DNA of 64,000 bases from Megaustenia siamemsis (taxonomy: Eukaryota > Mollusca > Gastropoda > Stylommatophora > Ariophantidae): positions 60,240,043 to 60,304,042 of the forward strand of contig JAVIAB010000159.1 in assembly GCA_032433765.1 (NCBI GenBank), given 5' to 3'. Below, piece by piece: positions 33,006 through 44,345 of this stretch; positions within the stretch are counted from its first letter, which is position 1; each line of letters starts with the position of its first letter. The notes under the pieces are model-generated. The model saw only the letters and a list, made by a program, of their open reading frames with translations, was not told where the DNA came from and did no database searches. Both the position numbers and the translations under genes were made by a program.

Positions 33006-34240
33006 TAAGTTAACAAAAACTCAATCCTTATAATTCATTTATCCAGACGTTTTTAACGCTTAAGCTCTGAGCATCCCAGCTCAAAATTAACTTTTTTTTG
33101 TGGGGAATACATACAATTTTGAAAGACTTCAGATTTTCCTTCGACGCGATAATTATTATTTATGTATGACTACAGCAACTGTACTTCTCACAAACAACTG
33201 TTTGTCACATGCAATATTCGTAAGAAAGAATAAACACTTGAACTATGTCGTGGATCCTATGAATTTTTGATTCTTCAATCATCATATATGTAGCTGTAGT
33301 ATAGTCTCGATGTGTAGACATTGTTTCCTTCATCAAACGTTTATATTTTTAAACGGTACCCCTTTCCTTACACGACCAGACAGATTTAAATTGGCTGATC
33401 AAATTACTCAATATTTAATATAAAGATTTACTTCAATAAACGAAAGGGAAAAACGAGCGAAAAGAAAATTTAATTTTGGAAATGTTAATTCGACATTAGG
33501 TGTCAAATAAATGTAATAAGAGAATGACAAAATTGCTTCATCATAAATCATGTTTTCGGTCTTGATAACCCGATATTATGATGTCATTTGATCATTTTAA
33601 ACTGAATTTATCGCATATTTTATTCAATAAATGCCCAATTAAAATCTATTTTGTGTTTAATTTCACATTTTTTTACTCATTATATTTGAAGACGTTGCCT
33701 GCCACGTCAGTGGATGATGATAGAAACGCCAATTCTCAAATTAATGTTAATGCCTGCTGTTCTAGATTGATTACCAGATTTATTTGATAATTGGATAATT
33801 CGAAAAGTTGCATTATTTTAGAAGGCGTGGTCTAGACAATGATTGATGTGGTGCTAAGTGTACGCCTCCAAACACTGAGATAAGAGTCTTGTCATTCTCA
33901 ATAAGTTATAGAAGACCCAGTATTGCAGTATCTCTGGGCTGGACTATCGTAGCCTAGGATAGACGAACTCCAACTTCTAAAGCAAGAGGTGGAAATGTCA
34001 AGAAAGCCATTACGACCCGCCACATCAATGAATCAAAGGACACCCTGCCCGCATCATCTCGTGACATTAAGTCAACTTGATAAGTTATATCTCAACTTAG
34101 AGTATGTTGTTAGAGTATGTTGTTTCGGGTCTAATTTCTCTCATGCTCAGGAAGGACAAGCGGTCTTTATTCTCTTTCATTTGTTTTATTTCTCTTTACA
34201 GTCAGCTTTAATATACCATTTTTTCCAACAAGTTTTTTTT
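33006..34240. other. No gene recognised
   Basis: AT-rich sequence. The short open frames here have no recognisable domain. A segment at 33905-33930 resembles 38955-38980 (ATAGAAGACCTAGTATTG-type), a short shared repeat. Confidence 0.5.
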
Positions 34241-34269
34241 TTTTCATTTATCCTTTACAATAAAAAAAA

Positions 34270-34520
34270 CATCAGAAAGAAGCAATCAACATTTTTTGGG
34301 CACTTCATGAGATGAGGAAAATTGGAATACTTGGTTGCAACTGGCAAAATAAAAAGAAAGAGAGATCGCTGACGACAAAGAGAAAAAATACTGGATAGCT
34401 TGGTGTTATGGTTTGGAAAACAGTCAACAACAGAACTGATACGCTGCACTGTAGGTAAAAGATTGTGGAAGGTCATGATCGCCTACGCCAACCGGTATGG
34501 CACAAGACGATGATGATACA
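34270..34520 (+). mobile_element. LINE 3'-end remnant
   Basis: The frame reads STFFGHFMR, then KILDSLVLW, then LWKVMIAYANRYGT and a GATGATGAT end, the same tail as 39400-39610. Confidence 0.65.
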
Positions 34521-34579
34521 CAATCAGCTTTAGTACGACTTCGAGTTTATATGCATTTATTTGTCTTGACCCTTTATTC

Positions 34580-34735
34580 TTTGGTCCTATAGGTCGGAGA
34601 GAAAATACTGGATAGCTTGGTCTTATGGCATGGAAAACAGTCAACAACAGAACCGTTACGATGCACTATAGATAGAAGATTGTGGATGGACATGATCGCC
34701 TACGCCAACCGGTATGGCACATGATGATGATAGGT
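34580..34735 (+). mobile_element. LINE 3' tail, second copy
   Basis: This repeats the last about 150 bp of the preceding LINE remnant (KILDSLVLWHGKQSTT, then LWMDMIAYANRYGT and GATGATGAT). 34736-34930 holds no gene; a T-run lies at 34779-34790. Confidence 0.65.
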
Positions 34736-34993
34736 CATCCGGGAGATCCTTGAAGAGGGATCATAATGTAGAGAGAGTTTTTTTTTTTTTAATTCAGTAA
34801 TCGATGTCAGTGGAGTAGCTCATGCGACTGTTGACCACGGCCTAGCTTTGACCTCCTAGTCGCTCTACTACCAGCCAACTATAGATTGAAGACAATAACG
34901 AAAGTTGCATAAATTACCTATTTAGTTAAATTGTCAGAAAATAAGCTGCCATGAATGTACATGGAGATAAGCAAGGATACGACAGAAAAATCT

Positions 34994-35034
34994 TGACGTC
35001 ATGGACGCACCAAAATGGCAGCTTATTTATATTC
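34994..35034 (+). promoter_or_regulatory. Promoter-like segment of copy B: CRE and TATA-like box
   Basis: A perfect TGACGTCA at 34994-35001 precedes TTATTTATATTC at 35022-35033, the same order and spacing as in copy A. Confidence 0.45.
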
Positions 35035-35232
35035 GAGCCATGGACTAAGCAATGTTTACTTTGAACACCACGATATCTGTTATTGCAGCGAGTTGGCAGA
35101 TTTTTGAAAATGTATTCAAGGGTTTGAACATAAATGTTTGTTCACAGTTCGTTAACCTTCGCTGTAGATAAAGTCTTTAATTGGATGGCTTCGTGTGTGA
35201 CCTTGGTAGCTAAGGACCTAACTTGTGCAAAC

Positions 35233-36171
35233 GGATGGCATTGGCAAGGATCATTTTGAATCTATGAAGTGGGCTCATTTTGTGTTTAACTCAAAAGCAT
35301 ATGTGCTTTTTAACCAACGAACTTTTTTTTGGGACTCAATGAAGATATCCCCGATGGAAGAATAAATTGTACTATTAGTCCCATAAATGATTCGCTTCCA
35401 GAGGTTTATGATGTAAACAAAGCAGTTTTGTCATTGCAAGTGAATAATGTCCACACCTATAATTGGTCAGGATTGGGTAGCAGCAGCAAGTTTATAGCGA
35501 ACACAGAAAACATCACAGGATTGTGCTGTTCTGAAACAGCTATGCCATGCTACCCTAGAATTGCCTTTAATGGGATTACTGTGACCACAAACCACTCTCC
35601 ATGTGTGTGCCACATATTTACACCCCAGAAAGAAATACTGAATATAACAACATCATATGCCGTCTGTGATATTAATGACCACAAACCAGGAGCCTCCAGT
35701 ATGATTGATACAACTGTTGCATCAAGCACTTCATCAGCAGAGCCAGATCTATGGAATGTTAATCTGACATTGTTCTTGAATGATGTCCAAGTTAATGAGA
35801 CATCAGAATCGTGTGGCAGCAGCTACAAGAGGGGAGCAGAGAACATCAAGTTATGCTGCAATAAAGGAGACTTGCCTTTCTATCCCAGAATTGCCTTAAA
35901 TGGGATCACTGTAGTTGAAAACATCTCCTCTTGTGTAAACTACACATTCACATCCAAGAGTGAATTAGTGAAGGTCACAAAATCATATTCTCTCTGTGGT
36001 TTTACTAACTACAGGTCAGGTGGCTTCTGTTGGATTGGAAATGATAACTTACCACCACTGTGTGTCTATATGTTTGGAATTAGAGTCATAAACGATGACC
36101 TAACATCATCAAGTGCTACGACGATCATCATTTTCGGGAGGACGCGAACTCCCATGGTATATGGTGGATAG
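35233..36171 (+). pseudogene. Cysteine-rich two-module extracellular protein, copy B (5' frameshift)
   Basis: The frame is open from about 35314 to TAG at 36169-36171 (about 285 residues) and encodes both modules of about 110 residues without internal stops. Module 1 runs from about LPEVYDVNK to AVCDIND; module 2 from LWNVNLTLF to YSLCGF. About ten N-x-S/T sites and over a dozen cysteines indicate passage through the secretory pathway. In the second module one cysteine of PCYPRI is phenylalanine. The upstream segment (35233-35325, FESMKWAHFVFNSKAYVLFN) is out of frame because a T-run of eight and a G-run of three (35323-35333) replace seven and five in copy A. Whether a spliced intact form exists is unknown. 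Function unknown. Confidence 0.55.
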
Positions 36172-36565
36172 GCGGCAGGAACCATTGAAGGCTATGTCTG
36201 AAAAGTGTTCCTTCTTGCAGTTTCCTCATATTCCAAGTCCGGCTTGTTGCAGGAACTACTGAGTTAAGTGCTCTGTGCCCACCGTGAGCTGTGTGACTCA
36301 TCCGTTTTGATCCTGTTTCGATATCCCGCTTGTTTACGATGAATGATGATATTGTATGACAGGGAACAGTGGCTGTGTTCACTTTCTGTGCGGTTTCGCC
36401 TATGTCTTTTGGCGTGTGCTGAGACTGCTACGATGGGGACTACAGTTACCTTTCTTTGTTTGGGAGATGTGTTAGTAATTCGGATGATTCCACTGGCACG
36501 GGCGGTTGAGCAAATATGGATTTTAATTCGTTTCCAGTGATACCGAGGCCTTCCGTAACCAATAA

Positions 36566-37059
36566 CGACAAAAAAGATGTCAACAGACTGAAATCCATCA
36601 CAGAGACCTATTACCAACAGAGTAAAAACATTAAACCTGTACAGCAGTTCAAATACAAACTCAGTGCCTTTGCGAGCTATGGATAAATAATAGAACAAGA
36701 GATTGAAACAACAATCAAGATTGAAAACATCTAAAAACCTAAACATCGACATGTTACTAAACAATCAAATCTGAAGCTGACATTTATATATGTTTGTGTA
36801 CATATTTTAAGTTACACGTGAAAATTATTTATAGTTGTTGATATATTTAAGTGTGAAAATAAGATGAATAAAATTACTTGGAACATAATCATAATGACTC
36901 AATGAAATACCAAACAAACGAAGTGTCTTACACATGCGAAAAAAAAAGGTAACAGATTAGAAAAACCGTTGAGATAAACCCAGTAATGTCGAAAAATTAA
37001 ATAGTTCAATTGTACAGCTAGAATGAAATAGCAAAACGAGCACTCTACAATACAATCTT
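36566..37059. other. No gene recognised
   Basis: AT-rich DNA with an AATAAA at 36868. No domain is seen on either strand. Confidence 0.5.
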
Positions 37060-37475
37060 CATCCCAACGTTGTGCTACCAATGCCAGACCTGGACTGGCA
37101 AGAACAATGAGAAAAATAACCTCTACAGAGATGAAATGTGTCAGACGAATGACAGAAAACAGCCTGAGAAATAAGATCAGAAATGAAGAACTGAGGGAAA
37201 AAGCTAGGAATAGCCCCCGCCATAGAATATATAATGAAACAACAGATAAAATGGTTTGGCCACGTGACAAGGCAGAAAGAACAAAACACAACACAACGAG
37301 CCTTCAACAAACGTTGTGAGAACACCAGACCCAAGGGTCGACCACGAAAAAGATGGATCGATGGAATATTAGAATTAGAAGCACTAGGAAACTTAACAGC
37401 AGCAGAGGGGAACAGAAGAGCAAAAGACAGCAAAACATTTTATCTCCCCTCGACGCTGAAAGGCAGATGAGAAAG
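37060..37475 (+). mobile_element. LINE C-terminal remnant
   Basis: The frame carries IKWFGHVTRQ then RPKGRPRKRWIDGILE, the LINE tail motif, after a frameshifted upstream piece (MKCVRRMTENSLRNKIRNEE). No catalytic domain. Confidence 0.65.
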
Positions 37476-37679
37476 TTAAGAAAAGAGGAAGAATGAAATA
37501 CAACCGAATGAAGCACAGTGATACTCGTATACATTGTTTGAGGTGCACCAGAGTACAAAACAATAAAGCACAAAAGGATAAGTCTAGTGACGGATCATTT
37601 GAAATAAAGTTAGTTGATGTCACAATAACGAAATCTACATATAATTAGCGACATCCAGAAAGCCAGACTTTAGTATGTG

Positions 37680-37751
37680 TCCTCGGTAGTATAGTGGTAA
37701 GTATCCCCGCCTGTCACGCGGGAGACCGGGGTTCGATTCCCCGCCGGGGAG
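37680..37751 (+). tRNA. tRNA-Asp (GUC)
   Basis: 72 nt with all four stems. The acceptor stem TCCTCGG pairs with CCGGGGA, the anticodon GTC is at 37713-37715, box B is GGTTCGATTCC, and a T-run terminator starts at 37756. No intron. Confidence 0.96.
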
Positions 37752-37782
37752 GATGTTTTTTTTTTTATTATCCAAAATATGT

Positions 37783-37802
37783 GTGTGTGTGTGTGTGTGT
37801 GC
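37783..37802 (+). repeat. (GT)n microsatellite
   Basis: Pure run of ten GT units just downstream of tRNA-Asp. Confidence 0.9.
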
Positions 37803-37894
37803 CATTTTTAAAAAATCAAATTTATCATTTAAACCGACGAAGACGGCGATATATTAAAGGTTAACAACAAAAAGAAGTAGACTAATTTTGTCAA

Positions 37895-38200
37895 ACGTAT
37901 TTTTCTATCGAAGATGAAATAACTTAACACCTTGTTGCAACTGCTCCGGACCAAAGGACTTTATTCTCTGGCCCTATATGTCCCTCGTGAGACTCCAATT
38001 AATGGTATAATGCAGTACAGAGTTTTTAGATTTTTTTAATGGATGTGAGCTTAAACGACATCTGAACATGACCTAGCTATGGCGTGCTAGTTCTACCAAC
38101 AGCAAACTATAGAATTACTAAGAGCCGAAGACAGAAAATGAAACCTGATAACCCACCAACTCCCGTTTCGTGTTCAAATATAGGAGATATAGACGTCTAC
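37895..38200 (+). repeat. Interspersed repeat family R2, first copy
   Basis: It contains CTGCTCCGGACC, CCCTCGTGAGACTCCAAT and GAAACCTGATAACCCACCA. Other copies are at 42000-42290 (minus), 42430-42740 (plus), 45480-45790 and 45860-46110 (minus) and in every tRNA unit. No coding frame or tRNA head; class unknown. Confidence 0.7.
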
Positions 38201-38283
38201 CGTCATTTTACACACAACCACACTTGTTCACAAAGCTGAAAACGTCACGTTAGTTGGTCGTTTTCAAGGAATTCCCTCTCAGC

Positions 38284-38845
38284 AATAAGGCTTAATGGAA
38301 AGGTTATTTAAAGAATGGCAAGAAACAGAACGACTTGAAAAGTATTTGTTGAAGACCTATGCTCCATAGGGAGCTGAAAGGGAGAAGAAGAATAATAAGG
38401 CTTTATGGAATGGTCTTAAAAGAATGACAAGAAACAGAACGACTTGAAAAGTATTTGTTGAAGACCTATGCTCCATAGGGAGCTGAAAGTTAGAAGAAGA
38501 ATAATAAGGCTTAATGGAATGGTCTTAAAAGAATGGAAAGAAACAGAATAACTTGAAAAAAGTGTTAGTTGAAGACCTATGCTCCATAGGGAGCTGAAAG
38601 GTAGAAGAAGAAGAATAAGGCTTTATGGAATGGTCTTAAAAGAATGACAAGAAACAGAACGACTTGAAAAGTATTTGTTGAAGACCTATGCTCCATAGGG
38701 AGCTGAAAGTTAGAAGAAGAATAATAAGGCTTAATGGAATGGTCTTAAAAGAATGGAAAGAAACAGAATAACTGGAAAAAAGTGTTTGTTGAAGACCTAT
38801 GCTCCATAGGGAGCTGAAAGGGAGAAGTAGAAGAATAAGGCGTAA
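38284..38845 (+). repeat. ~110-bp tandem repeats (five copies)
   Basis: Each copy contains GAAGACCTATGCTCCATAGG and a GAAGAAGAATAATAAGGC-type joint. The content resembles the 3' tail of a LINE that was tandemly amplified; that origin is inferred. Confidence 0.88.
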
Positions 38846-39004
38846 GTAAATTAATCGAAGCTGTGTTGTGCCCAGCTGCTATCCTGTGTCGAAATAGGTC
38901 CATAAACAGAAGCTAGGATAATCGTGTTTCCTGTATTTGTGGCTTTTGCTGATATAGAAGACCTAGTATTGTAGTATCTCTCTCTGATAGACATAATAGT
39001 AAAA

Positions 39005-39610
39005 GAAAGCAACAGGAAAGGTCTCAGTTTGAATAGGAAGAAAACAGAAGTAATTGTTATATCGAAGAAACAATCATCACCATCATGCAGCATAAAATAA
39101 ACGAGACAAATCTGAAACAAGTGCAACGTTTCAAATACTTGGGCACAATAATAACATCAGATGGGAGATGTACCACAGAAATAAAAAGCAGAATAGCTCA
39201 GGCCAAAATAGCATTTCAGAAAATGAAAATGATCTTATGCAACAAATCTATGTCAATAAAAATGAGAAAGAGAGTTTATCGGTGCTATATAGAACAAATT
39301 CTGACCTATGGAAGCGAATCATGGACAGTAGACAAACAAATGAAAAGACGATTAGAGGCCACAGAGATGGGATTTCTCAGAAGAATGTTGATAGTTCCCT
39401 AGAGAAGAGGAAAGTTGGAATACTTGGTTACAACTGGCAAAATAAAAGGAAAGAGAGATTGCGGAAGACAAAGAGAGAAAATACTGGATAGCTTGATGTC
39501 ATGGCATGGAAAACAGCCAACAACAGAACTGATACAATGCACTGTAGATAGAAGATTGTGGAGGGACATGATCGCCTACGCCAACCGCTATGGAATATGA
39601 TGATGATGAA
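39005..39610 (+). mobile_element. LINE reverse transcriptase C-terminal half and 3' end
   Basis: The longest piece of this LINE type here. FKYLGTIITSDGR opens the thumb region, then YGSESWTVD and LEATEMGFLRRM. After one frameshift near 39395 comes KILDSLMSWHGKQPTTELI and LWRDMIAYANRYGI, stop, GATGATGAT. Upstream 38870-38990 carries a minus-strand LASVYGPIS-like fragment that could be part of a LINE endonuclease. Confidence 0.75.
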
Positions 39611-39639
39611 TTAAACCCGTTTTGATTATTTTCTTTCGG

Positions 39640-39835
39640 ATGGTTCATTAACAGTTAGCTATGTAAAATGGAAGAGAAGGCGCGCCTCACAGCGCCAGAG
39701 CTGAAATTTGTCAGCGACCCACCGCTGATGGCTTGCGACAGGATCGGAGAATCAGAACCATCCTGACTTTGCTCCACCTCTCCGTGGTGCCTCTAGTAAC
39801 AGACTGTCTAGGCTGGCCAAGCGAGTAGGGATCGA
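39640..39835 (-). repeat. Interspersed repeat R1, partial copy
   Basis: Minus-strand end segment of R1 (GGCGCGCCTCACAGCGCC as seen on plus), cut off at 39835 where the 55-bp minisatellite begins. Confidence 0.75.
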
Positions 39836-40430
39836 ACAAAAACTAGCGGAGGGTAGGAGACGTCTCAACTCAGCCTTGACCAAGGGAACACCAAAAACTA
39901 GCGTAGGGTAGGAGACGTCTCAACTCAGCCTTAACCAAGGGAGCAACAAAAACTAGAGGAGGGTAGGAGACGTCTCAACTCAGCCTTGACCAAGGGAGCA
40001 ACAAAAACTAGAGGAGGGTAGGAGACGTCTCAACTCAGCCTTAACCAAGGGAGCAACAAAAACTAGAGGAGGGTAGGAGACGTCTCAACTCAGCCTTAAC
40101 CAAGGGAGCAACAAAAACTAGAGGAGGGTAGGAGACGTCTCAACTCAGCCTTGACCAAGGGAGCAACAAAAACTAGAGGAGGGTAGGAGACGTCTCAACT
40201 CAGCCTTGACCAAGGGAGCACCAAAAACTAGAAGAGGGTAGGAGACGTCTCAACTCAGCCTTGACCAAGAGAGCACCAAAAACTAGAGGAGGGTAGGAGA
40301 CGTCTCAACTCAGCCTTGACCAAGAGAGCACCGAAAACTAGAGGAGGGTAAGAGACGTCTCGACTCAGCCTTGACCAAGGGAGCACCAAAAACTAGAGAA
40401 GGGTAGGAGACGTTTGACTCTTCCTTTCGT
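39836..40430 (-). repeat. 55-bp minisatellite, left palindrome arm
   Basis: About eleven copies of a 55-bp unit that contains the 10-bp palindrome GAGACGTCTC and CTTGACCAAGGGAGCA (plus-strand view). It is inverted relative to the arrays at 44346, 49823, 55262 and 60683. Confidence 0.93.
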
Positions 40431-40619
40431 AGGGGACACCCATATTAACCTAGACAGTGCAACTACATATTTTTAGAACCCTTACAATGTTTGCCCATCT
40501 GGGTAATTACAGCGCACCCTTTTTGTCGTTCCGTCTACGGTCCACGACACAGGGAATAGTTTTTTTCTTATCTTAATGAAACTCGTTTTGATTATTTTCT
40601 TTTGGATGTTTCATTAACA

Positions 40620-40990
40620 GTTAGCTATGTAAGATGGAAGCGAAGGCGCGCCTCACAGCGCCAGAGCTGAAAGTTGTCAGCGACCCACCGCTGATGGCTT
40701 GCGACAGGATCGGTGAATCAGAACCATCAAGACTAACTCCACCTCTCCGTGGTGCCTCTAGTGACAGACTAACCTGTCTAGTCTGGCCAAGCGAGTAGGG
40801 ATCGAAGAGGGAAGACAAACCGGTACTCAAAAATGTCATGCTGAAGTCGGATGTGTTGGGCCGAAACGCGCAAATATCACAGTTATACTGTAAACCAAAA
40901 CACACCGTAGACACGCCCACTTAACGTCCTTTTAAGGGCGGATGACGAATAGGTAAACTCCTTTAGACATCGGGCGAAAGCCCGATTTTA
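40620..40990 (-). repeat. Interspersed repeat R1, full copy
   Basis: Minus-strand full copy, ending at GGGCGAAAGCCCGATT. The 40431-40619 spacer between minisatellite and R1 has no gene and is also mirrored in the right arm. Confidence 0.78.
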
Positions 40991-40999
40991 CTTACATTT

Positions 41000-41110
41000 C
41001 AGTGTGTGTGTGTGTGTATATTGTTTGTTCCTGTTGAAGGTCTATTGAGTCGAAACGTCGTTCAAATTTGTGTCTTCTATTAATTACGTAAAGCTTTTAC
41101 CATACCATTT
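41000..41110 (+). mobile_element. Penelope-like element 3'-end remnant
   Basis: The CTGTTGAAGG...CGAAACGTCGTT block and the following ATTACGTAAAGCTTTTACCA match the 3' end of the Penelope-like element (29575-29655). The mirrored copy lies at 43611-43735. Confidence 0.6.
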
Positions 41111-41245
41111 TTTCTATATTGTGTTTAAAATTGTCCCCGGGACACCCGTATCCGGCTAACACTATATGCATTTCTTGTTTAAAACTCTCTCATCATTACT
41201 TAGTAATGTATAATGACAATAATTTTAACAAAGACAGAACCAAGA

Positions 41246-41318
41246 GCCCGGTTAGCTCAGTCGGTAGAGCATCAGACTTTTAATCTGAGGGTCAAGGGTT
41301 CAAGTCCCTTATCGGGCG
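41246..41318 (+). tRNA. tRNA-Lys (UUU)
   Basis: 73 nt with a perfect acceptor stem GCCCGGT/ATCGGGC, anticodon TTT at 41279-41281, box A TAGCTCAGTCGG, box B GGTTCAAGTCC, and a T-run terminator after 41322. No intron. Confidence 0.96.
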
Positions 41319-41499
41319 TGATTTTTATTTTTTTTTAAATAAATTCGATTGCGAGTGATCAGTTAGCTTCTTTTAACCAGAAATTGTAGGCTCAATTACA
41401 AAAATGCATCTGTGTTTCCTCGACCGACACGGTTACAAGATTTTCACGGCATTTAGAAAAGGATAACGTGGATTTCTTTATTTCTTCTTTCCTGTGCAG

Positions 41500-41975
41500 T
41501 AGAGCTATCTGGCGTGACATCTACCACATCAAACATTGAGCCATTATTCACTGATAAATTATGGGCAATTCTCAAGACCTACAATTAAATATCACAGTTG
41601 AGGGGATACATCTGGAGACAGTCCAGATTTACAACTACCTGGGACATACTGATGGGACATAACCAATGATGGAAAATGTAAAATTGAAATAAACAAAAGA
41701 ATAGGTATGGCAAAAAGTAATTTTAATGCCATGAAAAATATACTAACAACAAAAATGAACAAAACAAATATCAACAGGGCTGAAACTAAGAATGGCAAAA
41801 TGTTACATCTTCTCAATATTCCTGTATGGTGCAGAAACATGGACATTACACAAGAATACAGAACAGAAAATTGAAGCCTTTGAAATGTGGATTTATAGAA
41901 GAATATGTAGAATTGGATGGAAAGAAAAGATAACAAACGATGAAGTTTTAAAACAACTCAAAATAAAAAAGAGTT
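41500..41975 (+). mobile_element. LINE fragment, left palindrome arm
   Basis: Frameshifted RT thumb remnant: IYNYLGH near 41620, then FLYGAETWTLHK and IEAFEMWIYRR (41815-41910). It mirrors 42720-43130. Confidence 0.72.
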
Positions 41976-41999
41976 CACGTCACGGTATTTGGTGGGTTA

Positions 42000-42290
42000 T
42001 CAGGTTTCATTTTCTGCCTTCGGGGCTTAGTAAATCTATAGTTTGTTTTTGGCAGACCTAGCAGGTCATAGCTAGGCCATGTTCAGCTGTAGTTTGAGCT
42101 CACTTCCATCAAAGAAAAAAAACTCTCAGTATGGCATTTTTCCATTAATTGGAGTCTCACGAGGGACAAATAGGGCCAGATAATACATGCCTCTGGTCCG
42201 GAGCAGTCGTCACAAGGTGTTAAGTTGTTTCATCTTCGATAGAAAAATACGTTTGTCAAAATTAGTCTACTTCTTTTTGTTGTTAACCAT
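42000..42290 (-). repeat. Interspersed repeat R2, minus copy
   Basis: R2 sequence in minus orientation fused directly to the LINE fragment, mirrored at 42430-42740. Confidence 0.7.
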
Positions 42291-42293
42291 GTT

Positions 42294-42400
<107 letters not shown>

Positions 42401-42719
42401 ACAAACATTGATGTCGGCGATATATAAAGGATAACAATAAAATGAGTAGAGTAATTTATCAAACATTTTTTTTCTATCGAAGATGAAACAACTTAACACC
42501 TTGTGACGACTGCTCCGGACCAGAGGCATGTATTATCTGGCCCTATTTGTCCCTCGTGAGACTCCAATTAATGGAAAAATGCCATACTGAGAGTTTTTTT
42601 TCTTTGATGGAAGTGAGCTCAAACTACAGCTGAACATGGCCTAGCTATGACCTGCTAGGTCTGCCAAAAACAAACTATAGATTTACTAAGCCCCGAAGGC
42701 AGAAAATGAAACCTGATAA

Positions 42720-43130
42720 CCCACCAAATACCGTGACGTGAACTCTTTTTTATTTTGAGTTGTTTTAAAACTTCATCGTTTGTTATCTTTTCTTTCCATC
42801 CAATTCTACATATTCTTCTATAAATCCACATTTCAAAGGCTTCAATTTTCTGTTCTGTATTCTTGTGTAATGTCCATGTTTCTGCACCATACAGGAATAT
42901 TGAGAAGATGTAACATTTTGCCATTCTTAGTTTCAGCCCTGTTGATATTTGTTTTGTTCATTTTTGTTGTTAGTATATTTTTCATGGCATTAAAATTACT
43001 TTTTGCCATACTTATTCTTTTGTTTATTTCAATTTTACATTTTCCATCATTGGTTATGTCCCATCAGTATGTCCCAGGTAGTTGTAACTCTGGACTGTCT
43101 CCAGATGTATCCCCTCAACTGTGATATTTA
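42720..43130 (-). mobile_element. LINE fragment, unit 1
   Basis: Minus-strand RT thumb remnant with FLYGAETWTLHK and IEAFEMWIYRR. Equivalent pieces lie at 48197-48607, 53635-54045 and 59056-59466. Confidence 0.75.
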
Positions 43131-43398
43131 ATTGTAGGTCTTGAGAATTGCCCATAATTTATCAGTGAATAATGGCTCAATGTTTGATGTGGTAGATGTC
43201 ACGCCAGATAGCTCTACTGCACAGGAAAGAAGAAATAAAGAAATCCACGTTATCCTTTTCTAAATGCCGTGAAAATCTTGTAACCGTGTCGGTCGAGGAA
43301 ACACAGATGCATTTTTGTAATTGAACCTACAATTTCTGGTTAAAAGAAGCTAACTGATCACTCGCAATCGAATTTATTTTAAAAAAAAATAAAAACCA

Positions 43399-43471
43399 CG
43401 CCCGATAAGGGACTTGAACCCTTGACCCTCAGATTAAAAGTCTGATGCTCTACCGACTGAGCTAACCGGGC
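43399..43471 (-). tRNA. tRNA-Lys (UUU)
   Basis: Same 73-nt sequence as the 41246 gene on the opposite strand; all stems intact, T-run terminator follows on the minus strand. Confidence 0.96.
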
Positions 43472-43744
43472 TCTTGGCACCAACTTATTTAAAATTGTTG
43501 TCATTATTCATTACTAAGTAATGATGAGAGTTTTAAACATGAGATGCATATAGTGTTAGCCAGATACGGGTGTCCCGGGGAGAATTTTAAACACATTACA
43601 CAATATAGAAAAAATGGTATGGTAAAAGCTTTACGTAATTAATAGACAACACAAATTTGAACGACATTTCCACTCAATAGGCCTTCAACAGGAACAAACA
43701 GACAACAAACAACACACACTGATATGTAAGTAAATAAAATTAAT

Positions 43745-44120
43745 CTTACATAGCTTGCTTGCCTTCGCCCGATGACTAAAGGAGTATATCTCTTCGTCAT
43801 CCGCCCTTAAAAGGACGTTAAGTGGACGTGTCTACGTTGTGTTGTAGTTTGGAGTATAACTGTGATATTTGCGCCTTTCGGCCCAACACATCCGACTACA
43901 GCACGACATTTTGGAGTACAGGTTTTCTTCCCTCTTCGATCCCTACTCGCTTTGCCAGACTAGACAGGTTAATCTGTTACTGAGGCACCACGGAGAGGTG
44001 GAGCAAGGTCTGGATGGTTCTGATTTACCGATCCTATCGCAAGCCATCAGCGGTGGGTCGCTGACAACTTTCAGCTCTGGCGCTGTGAGGTGCGCCTTCG
44101 CTTCCATCTTACATAGCTAA
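43745..44120 (+). repeat. Interspersed repeat R1, unit 1
   Basis: Full copy from TTGCTTGCCTTCGCCCGATG to CGCCTTCGCTTCCATC. Equivalents: 49222-49600, 54660-55035 and 60081-60456. Confidence 0.78.
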
Positions 44121-44345
44121 CTGTTAATGAAAAATCCAAAAGAAAATAATCAAAACGGGTTTAATTAAGAAAAGGAAAAAAATATTTCCTGTGTCGTGGA
44201 CAGTGGCCGGACCAATAAAAAGAGAGAATCCGCGCGGTGGTACGCTGTAATTACCCATATGGTCAAACATTGTAAGGGTTCTAAACATATGTGAGTTGGG
44301 GAACACTGTCTAGGTAAATATGGGTGTCCCCTACGAAAGGAAGAG

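Larger units (their letters stand above)
34990..36565 (+). repeat. 1.6-kb duplicated gene unit, copy B
   Basis: This is the counterpart of 16174-17764 in opposite orientation, including promoter-like segment, coding block and 3' sequence. Just outside its 5' end, AAATAAGCTGCCAT (34938-34952) is the inverse of ATGGCAGCTTATTT (35015-35028) inside it, a small inverted repeat. Confidence 0.8.

Noticed and set aside
33989..34315. 108-residue frame upstream of the LINE remnant
   Set aside because: No recognisable domain, AT-rich hydrophobic composition and overlap with LINE-derived sequence at its 3' end.
34938..35028. Small MITE with 14-bp terminal inverted repeats
   Set aside because: Only one copy is seen, with no target duplication; half of it is part of the promoter of the duplicated gene unit.
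42780..43124. 114-residue open frame conserved in four tandem copies
   Set aside because: It is the antisense of the LINE RT fragment; conservation comes from the tandem duplication, not from selection on this frame.
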